Shown here piece by piece: positions 25,105-30,920 of a DNA stretch of 64,000 bases (positions are counted from its first letter, which is position 1; every line of letters starts with the position of its first letter). The stretch is taken from positions 1 to 64,000 of the forward strand of contig JBEBXH010000013.1 of NCBI GenBank assembly GCA_040391785.1, given 5' to 3'. The translations under genes were made by a program, and so were the position numbers. Source of the stretch: UBA5239 sp040391785 (GTDB lineage: Bacteria; Verrucomicrobiota; Lentisphaeria; Victivallales; Victivallaceae). The notes beneath the pieces were generated by a model. That model ran no database searches. It saw only the letters and a list, made by a program, of their open reading frames with translations, and was not told the DNA's origin.

Positions 25105-25233
25105 TTATGGGCGGTAGCGATGCTGCAAGCCGTCGACTCCGGCTTCGGGGGTATGCAGCAGTTTCTGGATTTCGCGGTCTTCGGATACTGCTTTCAGGAA
25201 TTCTTTGTTTTTGAATAGATTATTTTTTGCCAT
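25105..25233 (-). CDS. 42-residue hypothetical protein (island gene)
   Basis: A short open frame MAKNNLFKNKEFLKAVSEDR and onward to residue 42, ending HRYRP. The ATG at 25233 has a fitting Shine-Dalgarno (AAGGAC, 6 nt upstream); an upstream in-frame ATG at 25296 lacks one. It lies between the Cys-rich HTH gene and the lipoprotein gene on the same strand. No family recognised. Confidence 0.55.
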   Translation of the reverse strand: MAKNNLFKNKEFLKAVSEDREIQKLLHTPEAGVDGLQHRYRP

Positions 25234-25311
25234 GGAATTGTCCTTTTGTTTAACTGTTCCTGTATAAGTAATGAAAATGTCAATATTGCGGTTCAATAAC
25301 GATGGATTTCT

Positions 25312-25863
25312 TTAATTTGCCGCCGGCTGCTTTTTCCGTTTGCGGCAGGGGCCCTTGCGGAAGTCCGTGCGGCTTTTGCGGATCTTCAGGATCACGCATT
25401 TCAGCAGGCTGGAAAGTTCCGGGGATTTCCGGGCGATATCCAGAATTTTGCGGTGCATTCCCTGCCGGGAAATGCCGTGTGTCCGCGCCATTTTCGCCAC
25501 GGTCAGCCGCGAACTGCTGTCCTGCGACGGCGCCACGATCTCCGCCAGTATCCCAAGCGTGTAATTGTCCAGATGAAACAGAAAATTCAGGAACTCGGCC
25601 AGATCCTGTTTTTCGCAGCTGCATTCGCCCTCCTCGCAACCATTGCAATGGCGTATATTTGTTTCATTGATTTTGCGGTAAACTTCCGCATCAACCATCA
25701 GGTGTTCGTCGAATTCCGAAATTTCATCGAAATCCTGTCCGCCAAGCGGCTGATCAAGTTTTCGTTCTGTTTTTTCAACCAGCTGGCAGGCAATATGATA
25801 TTCACATTTTTTGCAGCTCTCTTTTTCCTGGCAATAATGACCGAAGCATTTGGTGTCCGACAT
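25312..25863 (-). CDS. Cys-rich, HTH-containing protein (island gene)
   Basis: A 183-residue protein of unknown family. The N-terminus has a zinc-finger-like cysteine cluster (CFGHYCQEKESCKKCEYHIAC, Cys6 to Cys26), a second cluster lies near residues 73-83 (CNGCEEGECSC), and a helix-turn-helix follows (SRLTVAKMARTHGISRQGMH, about residues 117-136). The tail is strongly basic. This points to a DNA-binding regulator, perhaps of late genes. It is the first gene of the second leftward operon, with a near-consensus promoter just upstream. Confidence 0.65.
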   Translation of the reverse strand: MSDTKCFGHYCQEKESCKKCEYHIACQLVEKTERKLDQPLGGQDFDEISEFDEHLMVDAEVYRKINETNIRHCNGCEEGECSCEKQDLAEFLNFLFHLDNYTLGILAEIVAPSQDSSSRLTVAKMARTHGISRQGMHRKILDIARKSPELSSLLKCVILKIRKSRTDFRKGPCRKRKKQPAAN

Positions 25864-25892
25864 ATATTTTGTTCCTCTGTTGATATCATATA

Positions 25893-25921
25893 ATTATACA
25901 GAAACGGCTCCCGGAAATCAA
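25893..25921 (-). promoter_or_regulatory. Promoter for the Cys-rich HTH gene
   Basis: On the minus strand TTGATT (25916-25921) and TATAAT (25893-25898) are separated by 17 nt, ending 30 nt before the ATG at 25863. Confidence 0.55.
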
Positions 25922-25977
25922 TAGGTCATGGGAATAAATCTATTATTTGTTAGTGTTTATTGAGTGCAAGAGCGTTT

Positions 25978-26016
25978 GCCCGGGGCAGTTTCCGCTGACT
26001 GGAAACCGCCCCGGGC
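25978..26016. terminator. Strong GC-rich hairpin between two island operons
   Basis: GCCCGGGGC-A-GTTTCC (25978-25993) pairs with GGAAAC-C-GCCCCGGGC (26001-26016), 15 bp with one mismatch around a 7-nt loop. It lies 31 nt beyond the stop of the DUF2800-like gene and probably ends that transcript, although a long U tract is missing. Confidence 0.55.
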
Positions 26017-26047
26017 CTTTCGGGTGGGGTACGGATGAGGTGTGAAA

Positions 26048-27172
26048 TCAGATGATTTCGGTCAGCATTTTCCGGGGCGGTTTGTCCTGTACCAGGTCGT
26101 GCATGATCTCGCTGAAAATCGCTTTGGCTTCTTTTTCGGTTTTGGTTTTGCCGGCGCTTTTCAGTTTGCGGGCGTAACCTTTTTCCAGCTGGGAGGCGGA
26201 GACGGTGCAGAAGGTGAGAAATTCGGTCGAAGAGAGGACTCCGTCGACTTTATCGAAAGCCGCGTTGATGTCCTTGATCTCGCGTCCGCCCGAAATCTGC
26301 TTCAGCGCCAGATTGCCGCATTGGCCCTTTTCTTCGCAGACGGTGCGGATGCGCGATTCAATCCGGTTCATGAGCTTCTCGATCATCTTGCAGGAGTGAT
26401 ACAAGCGGCAGAGTTCCTGCTCGGGCAGATGGCTCAGCGAAGGGCAGGCTTCCAGTTCACCGGCCTCGGCGGCGACCAGCTCGGCGGTTTTGAGAAACGC
26501 GGGGCAAGTCCCGTGCGCCGCCGCCCGGCAGTAACGGCACTGTTCGCGCCCGGGGACCAGCGGCGCATCCTCCTGTCCGCAGGCGGAAATGATGCCGCTC
26601 AACTCGGCGAGAAGCGCGTGCTGGTCGTCGAAAACCTCGCTGCTGTATTGCTCAAGCCACGGATTGTAGCTGTGGACCTCGACGGTCGGCCGGTCGAACG
26701 TCTGCATGGCGCCCAGGGCGTATGCCGCGGCGCGAAGCCGTTCCGCCCCCGCCGTATTCAGCTGCCAGGACACCTGCCAGTTCACCACGATGACGCGGTT
26801 CGTGCCCAGCAGGATCAGGTCCGGACGGCCTTCGAATAATTTTTTGCCGAGATAACTGTAGGACACGGTGCTTTTCAGGCTGCCGCCGAGGATTGTGCGG
26901 TCGCCGATGATCCCGTAGAGTTTGCGAATCATTTTCTTGATGCATTCGGCGTCTTCGGCGGACTCGTAATCCGTTTCCGGCAGTTCACCGGCGAGCTCGA
27001 AACCATAGATCAGGACGAGCTCGGAATCGATCAGATTACGAATACGTTCCGCCTCGGGATTGGGTTCTTCCCGGAAGGATGGCAGGTTCTTTTCCATGCG
27101 GCAGGAGCCGGGGCAGAGTTCACGTTTCCGGAAGTTGGAAGGGGAGAAATCATAATGGGTATGTTCAGTCAT
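26048..27172 (-). CDS. DUF2800 / PD-(D/E)XK nuclease-like protein (RecE-like) with altered catalytic motif
   Basis: A 374-residue phage-type protein. It starts near the family signature FSPSNFRKRELCPGSCRM, has GRPDLIL (115-121) at the PD position, and a C-terminal four-cysteine set (Cys198, Cys212, Cys215, Cys223) like the Fe-S cluster of Cas4/AddB-type nucleases. Where the family has a D/E-x-K strand (for example VDLKYG), this protein reads VNWQVS (Asn131, Gln133), which would lose two catalytic residues. ATG 27172 is preferred over 27223 because AAGGAGGT precedes it and it overlaps the stop of the RecT-like gene. With that partner it would form an exonuclease-annealing pair, here perhaps a non-cutting version. 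Confidence 0.75.
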   Translation of the reverse strand: MTEHTHYDFSPSNFRKRELCPGSCRMEKNLPSFREEPNPEAERIRNLIDSELVLIYGFELAGELPETDYESAEDAECIKKMIRKLYGIIGDRTILGGSLKSTVSYSYLGKKLFEGRPDLILLGTNRVIVVNWQVSWQLNTAGAERLRAAAYALGAMQTFDRPTVEVHSYNPWLEQYSSEVFDDQHALLAELSGIISACGQEDAPLVPGREQCRYCRAAAHGTCPAFLKTAELVAAEAGELEACPSLSHLPEQELCRLYHSCKMIEKLMNRIESRIRTVCEEKGQCGNLALKQISGGREIKDINAAFDKVDGVLSSTEFLTFCTVSASQLEKGYARKLKSAGKTKTEKEAKAIFSEIMHDLVQDKPPRKMLTEII

Positions 27173-27941
27173 TGGCGACCTCCTTGGTGATCGAATCGAT
27201 GATGAATTCAAGATTGGCGGCAATCAGATCGAAATTGAATACTTCGCGGCGGTTTTTCAGGAAATTCGCAATCTGCACGGCCGTGACCGGCGCGTTGCGT
27301 TTCTGCAGGTATGCGGCGAGCCTTTTCTGCTCGCTTTCGGCCCAATCCTGACACGCGGGATGGACGGGGGCGGCGGGCGCGATCTCGTCTTCCGCTTTCA
27401 GGCCGAGAAACAGGTCCGGGGCGTACTGCCGGGCAAAATGGATCGCCGCGAAATTGGCCAGCATCAGCTCGGGCATTTCCCGCCATTTGGGGTTGCGTTC
27501 CGTCCAGCCGGCGGCTTCGGCCATGTCGAGGGTAACGAGCGGCCCGCACAGCAGCGTGCCGTCGGGGCGCTTTGCCGTGGCGCTTTTGCCGCAGCTGCCG
27601 GTGCCGGGGGTGCCGTGGTCGTTGTAGCGGAGATCGTTGAACCGGCCGCAACTGCTGATGTGCACCACCAGGAACGGCGTGCGCCAGACCGGCTGCTCGT
27701 CCACGATGTCGATGTTCTGCATCAGCAGCAGGGGGCTGATGCCCGACAATGCGGCCGCTTCAAGCACGATGATGCAGTCATCGGGGCGGCGGCGGAAAAA
27801 CTCCGGAATCAGGCGGGAACCCGCAAGGGATTTCGCCATTCTGCGGGCTTCGTCGAATCCGGCGCCTCCGAGAAAAAACGAATGGCTGGCGGGATGCGGA
27901 ATTTCCGGTGCATTGAACTGGATTGCGGTTTCATTTTCCAT
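27165..27941 (-). CDS. RecT-like single-strand annealing protein
   Basis: A 258-residue protein with the RecT-family order: an N-terminal ARRMAKSLAGSRLIPEFF segment, LEAAALSGISPLLLMQNIDI (residues 60-79), WRTPFLVVHISSCGRFNDL, and the C-terminal signature NPKWREMPELML with IHFARQYAPDLFLGL (residues 150-181). Such proteins anneal complementary single strands in phage recombination. The ATG at 27941 overlaps the stop of the 58-residue gene; an upstream in-frame ATG at 27986 would overlap that gene further. The next gene is the DUF2800/RecE-like partner, overlapping by 8 nt. Identification is by motif order from memory of the family. Confidence 0.72.
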   Translation of the reverse strand: MENETAIQFNAPEIPHPASHSFFLGGAGFDEARRMAKSLAGSRLIPEFFRRRPDDCIIVLEAAALSGISPLLLMQNIDIVDEQPVWRTPFLVVHISSCGRFNDLRYNDHGTPGTGSCGKSATAKRPDGTLLCGPLVTLDMAEAAGWTERNPKWREMPELMLANFAAIHFARQYAPDLFLGLKAEDEIAPAAPVHPACQDWAESEQKRLAAYLQKRNAPVTAVQIANFLKNRREVFNFDLIAANLEFIIDSITKEVAND

Positions 27942-28107
27942 TTGCGGTCTCCTGGTTTTGCGGCAAATATTTGGCACTGATATCACGGATTTTCTGAGCG
28001 TATTTAACCAGTTGGAGAAAACGGCGGCGGCGAAGCGGCGCGCCTTTTTCCCAGCGGCGGTATTCCTGTTTGCGCTCTGCGGGGGTAAGGGTTTTTGAAT
28101 CAGACAT
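27931..28107 (-). CDS. 58-residue basic protein, first gene of the leftward island operon
   Basis: A short gene encoding MSDSKTLTPAERKQEYRRWE and further Arg-rich sequence (GAPLRRRRFLQLVKY), 58 residues in all. It has a strong Shine-Dalgarno (AAGGAGAAG) upstream and overlaps the RecT-like start by 11 nt, which supports real translation. The Arg-rich helix could bind nucleic acid. No family recognised. Confidence 0.75.
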   Translation of the reverse strand: MSDSKTLTPAERKQEYRRWEKGAPLRRRRFLQLVKYAQKIRDISAKYLPQNQETANGK

Positions 28108-28131
28108 TTTTCTTCTCCTTTTTTTAAAAAA

Positions 28132-28153
28132 TTAACTAAATGGTTAAATTATT
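28132..28153. promoter_or_regulatory. Candidate repressor operator O1
   Basis: TTAAC-N6-GTTAA (28132-28147) is an inverted repeat and continues as GGTTAAATTATT (28142-28153). The same 12-mer occurs on the other strand at 28403-28414. Confidence 0.5.
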
Positions 28154-28251
28154 GATTAAAAAAGTTCTTTTGGATTTTTTGATATTTACTTTGGGCGGAT
28201 GATAAACAGCGATTGCGGAATTGTGCTCTTTTCGGGAGCGTTTTGCTGGAA

Positions 28252-28320
28252 TTACGCTTTAATTGTTATTGTTCTTGCTGTATGGCGGCGATGGAAAGTG
28301 GCCCGGATTCTGATTTTCAT
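28252..28320 (-). CDS. 22-residue highly basic leader-like peptide
   Basis: An ATG at 28320 is preceded by GAGAGGTG at 5-6 nt and opens a 22-codon frame (MKIRIRATFHRRHTARTITI..) with eight Arg/Lys and two His. It lies in the leader between the predicted leftward promoter and the 58-residue gene. It might be a leader peptide or chance; the good ribosome site is the only support. Confidence 0.3.
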   Translation of the reverse strand: MKIRIRATFHRRHTARTITIKA

Positions 28321-28350
28321 GACAACACCTCTCTTTTTGTTCATGTCTAT

Positions 28351-28379
28351 AATTTACACCTAATGGTTAAATATGTCAA
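28351..28379 (-). promoter_or_regulatory. Leftward island promoter overlapping operator O2
   Basis: On the minus strand TTGACA (28374-28379) and TAAATT (28351-28356) are separated by 17 nt. The operator-like GGTTAAATAT (plus strand 28365-28374) lies inside the spacer, so a bound repressor would block RNA polymerase. Confidence 0.6.
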
Positions 28380-28402
28380 TAGGATAATGGGAAAAAGATG
28401 AA

Positions 28403-28450
28403 AATAATTTAACCGCATACTTGAATTTTATACTTTTTGGTTTATATTAT
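28403..28450 (+). promoter_or_regulatory. Repressor promoter with operator O3
   Basis: TTGAAT (28421-28426) and TATTAT (28445-28450) with an 18-nt spacer precede the S24 repressor start. The 12-mer AATAATTTAACC (28403-28414), the exact inverse of the O1 core, lies right upstream of the -35 element. Confidence 0.5.
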
Positions 28451-28480
28451 AGTATAGACATAAAACGAATGAGGTACCTG

Positions 28481-29482
28481 ATGAATAAGTATATACGTTT
28501 CGGAACATTGCTTTCGAAGATCATGGAGGCGGCGGAAATCAGGGCGGTCCAGATTGCACGGCTCCTCGAATGTACTTCGGCCTATATTACTAAATTGAAG
28601 CAGGGGAATGCGTTGCCAAATCCCGAGCAGCTCCAGAAGATCCTGAATTGTTTTCGTCAAGCCGCGGTCAATGAGGGCAATATCGAACAGCTGATCCAGA
28701 TCTATACCCAATACCGGACCGGGATGACCGGCGCGTCGGAAGGAACCGCCGCGCCCGGCAAGGTGATGGATACCATCGGCAATACGCCGGAACTGCGTTT
28801 GTGCATCAAGGATGCGATGATGGCAAAAGGATTGACTTCCGCCGCCGAGCTGACGAAATACATCGGCTATGATTCGGTCCATACCATCGAACGGCTGCTG
28901 AACGGCAAATTGAACTGGTTTCCGGACGTGCTGTCTTCAGTGCTGGAGGCGCTGGATATCTCGCAGGACGATATTCCGGTGACGCCCGCGGAACGGCTGC
29001 TGCTGCTGCCGGAAGGGATGTTCCGCAACGGCGGTGTGTTGGTTCGCCCGTTGCCGGTGGTGGACTGGGCCAACGCGGCCAGCCACCTGGCCATGCTGGA
29101 AAACTGCGACACCGCCGTCCTGCGCAAGTGGGACCCCGAATCGGTCGAAACCATTGCCGCTCCGGTCGGCACCCGCAAGGATACGCAGGTATTCCGCATT
29201 TTCGGTGAATCGATGGAGCCGACCATCTGCGACGGCGAAATCATCTTTTGCGAACCTCAATACCGTCTGGATGATATAGGCAACGGCAAAATCGTGGTGG
29301 TCAAATTTTCGGAACACAGCGCGAACCCGGGCACGATTGTCTGCAAGCGCTTCCGCAAGGAAAAAGACACGATCATGCTCTCCAGCGACAATGCGCGCGA
29401 CGGCAAAATCTTTACCGGCATCACTCCCCGCGACATCGCCTGGATCGGCACCGTGACCCAGAAAATCTGCGACGTCCTGTAA
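28481..29482 (+). CDS. Phage-type repressor: tandem HTH and S24 (LexA/CI-like) peptidase domain
   Basis: A 333-residue regulator. An XRE-like HTH (about 8-58) is followed by a second HTH-like segment (about 105-160), then a LexA-like domain with the catalytic Ser244 in FRIFGESMEPTICDGE and Lys289 in GTIVCKRF. The hinge WANAAS sits where autocleaving repressors have Ala-Gly, so self-cleavage may be changed. ATG 28481 is chosen for GAGG at 28471-28474; ATG 28469 is an alternative. It faces the recombination operon with three shared sites between, implying control of that operon and itself. Confidence 0.88.
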   Translation: MNKYIRFGTLLSKIMEAAEIRAVQIARLLECTSAYITKLKQGNALPNPEQLQKILNCFRQAAVNEGNIEQLIQIYTQYRTGMTGASEGTAAPGKVMDTIGNTPELRLCIKDAMMAKGLTSAAELTKYIGYDSVHTIERLLNGKLNWFPDVLSSVLEALDISQDDIPVTPAERLLLLPEGMFRNGGVLVRPLPVVDWANAASHLAMLENCDTAVLRKWDPESVETIAAPVGTRKDTQVFRIFGESMEPTICDGEIIFCEPQYRLDDIGNGKIVVVKFSEHSANPGTIVCKRFRKEKDTIMLSSDNARDGKIFTGITPRDIAWIGTVTQKICDVL

Positions 29483-29537
29483 CAACTTTTGCCGCCATTA
29501 TACATTTCTAAATACGCTGATCGATATAAATCGTATC

Positions 29538-29566
29538 TTGTTTTTTTTCGTGAAAGACTGTATAAT
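29538..29566 (+). promoter_or_regulatory. Promoter for the ankyrin protein gene
   Basis: TTGTTT (29538-29543) and consensus TATAAT (29561-29566) are 17 nt apart, 31 nt before the ATG. Confidence 0.5.
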
Positions 29567-29597
29567 AGAATGTTGAAAACAGGAGTGATGCGTTTCA

Positions 29598-30860
29598 ATG
29601 AAAACCCTTTTGTTTGTGCTGATTTTGGGTATATCTGGTCTGTTGTTTGCGGAAAGGTCGCAGCAGGAGAAGAAAGCAGATGATGTCCTGCGGATGTTTC
29701 GTCGCGGCGACATGGTGGAAATCAAAAAATATTTTGAAGCGGGAAATGACGTCAATGCTTTGTTCGGTACGCCGGGCTGGAACTCGCACACGCCCCTGGG
29801 CTTTGCGGCTACCTATGGCGACGACCGGTTGGAGTTGACCAAATATCTCGTCGGCAATGGAGCCGATGTCAATAAACTGGATGGAGACGGGCTTACCCCG
29901 TTGTGCCGGGCCATTATCCAGGACGCGGTCGGGACTGTGCGTTTTCTGCTTGCAAACGGAGCAGACCCTGAGCCGGTCGGCAAGACCGTTCAAAATGATA
30001 ACCCGATGAGGAACAATGCATTATTGACTGCGGCGCAGTCCGGTTGTCCGGCTGAAATTGTGGCTGATTTGCTGGCGCATGGCGTGAAGGTGGATGTGGA
30101 AGATCCGTATTGGGGGATTGGGTCGCCGCTTTGCTATGCGGCCGGAACTGGAAACCTCGATGCTGCTGCTCTTCTGTTGAAAAACGGAGCCGATATCGAA
30201 CGCAGCGGACTGAATCGTAAGACGCCGTTTTTATGCGCGGCGGGCGGCAGTCGCAATGCGGTGGAGATGATGAAACTGTTGATTGCGCATGGTGCGAAAC
30301 CGGATGCCCGTGGGTTGAATGGACGTACCGCCGTTTTTTATGCCGCGCAATACGGGGGCTCCGATGCCCGGAACCTGGATTTTCTGCTTTCCCAACCCTT
30401 CGATAACGGTAAGAAGTTTGATCTTGAAGCTGTCAGCGATACTTTTACACCATTGAGTCTGGCTGCGCATCACGGCAAATTGGAGAATATCAGGAAACTC
30501 CTGGCATTGGGAGTGGATATTGATTCTGCCGGCGACCCTGGGATTTACTCCCCGCTTTTGAGCTGCATAAGGATCGGGCAACATCCGGCTGCCGAGTTAC
30601 TGATAAAAGCGGGGGCCGATGTAAACAGGGTGCCGGAAGAAAAACCATTAAAGCTTGGAGAAAAATGTCATGGGTTTGTCATGGCGCCGATTTATTACGC
30701 AATTCAGTCGGAGAAAATTGATTTGGTTAAATTACTGGTCAAGCATGGAGCCAGACTTGACCTGAAGTTATCCGCCTGGCGCAATCAAACCCCGTTGGAA
30801 TACGCCGAATCTCTGAAATTACAGGAAATCGCGAATTATCTGCGGGAACAACAAAAGTAA
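29598..30860 (+). CDS. Secreted ankyrin-repeat protein
   Basis: A 420-residue protein with a signal peptide (MKTLLFVLILGISGLLFAER) followed by about nine ankyrin repeats, seen as the recurring pattern T-P-L-x-x-A-x-x-x-G and L-L-x-x-G-A-D-V/I-N (for example KYLVGNGADVNKLDGDGLTP, LLLKNGADIERSGLNRKTPF, LLIKAGADVNRVPEE). Export predicts a periplasmic or outer-membrane-associated protein-binding scaffold. It has its own promoter and lies between the island repressor and a REP-like hairpin. No catalytic domain is present and its partner is unknown. Confidence 0.88.
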   Translation: MKTLLFVLILGISGLLFAERSQQEKKADDVLRMFRRGDMVEIKKYFEAGNDVNALFGTPGWNSHTPLGFAATYGDDRLELTKYLVGNGADVNKLDGDGLTPLCRAIIQDAVGTVRFLLANGADPEPVGKTVQNDNPMRNNALLTAAQSGCPAEIVADLLAHGVKVDVEDPYWGIGSPLCYAAGTGNLDAAALLLKNGADIERSGLNRKTPFLCAAGGSRNAVEMMKLLIAHGAKPDARGLNGRTAVFYAAQYGGSDARNLDFLLSQPFDNGKKFDLEAVSDTFTPLSLAAHHGKLENIRKLLALGVDIDSAGDPGIYSPLLSCIRIGQHPAAELLIKAGADVNRVPEEKPLKLGEKCHGFVMAPIYYAIQSEKIDLVKLLVKHGARLDLKLSAWRNQTPLEYAESLKLQEIANYLREQQK

Positions 30861-30862
30861 GA

Positions 30863-30888
30863 GGGGCCGCCTTTTCGCAGGCAGCCCC
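30863..30888. repeat. REP-like hairpin, third copy
   Basis: GGGGCCGCC pairs with GGCAGCCCC (one mismatch) around the loop TTTTCGCA (30872-30879), similar to the loop TCTCCGCA of the hairpin at 5706-5727. It begins 3 nt after the stop of the ankyrin gene and may act as its terminator or mRNA stabiliser. Confidence 0.65.
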
Positions 30889-30920
30889 CCCCCAGAGTGC
30901 AGTCGATTTTTGCTGGTTCC

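Larger units (their letters stand above)
24187..29482. mobile_element. Prophage-like island without integrase or structural genes
   Basis: This block has divergent lambdoid-style control: an S24 repressor on plus (28481-29482) facing a leftward operon of a 58-residue protein, a RecT-like annealing protein and a DUF2800/RecE-like protein. Repeated operator sequences lie between them. A second leftward operon encodes a Cys-rich HTH protein, a 42-residue protein, a small lipoprotein and two small membrane-associated proteins. No integrase, terminase, capsid or tail gene is seen and no flanking att repeat could be identified by eye. It is either a decayed prophage, a satellite or a domesticated module; the borders given are simply the outermost genes. 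Confidence 0.6.
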
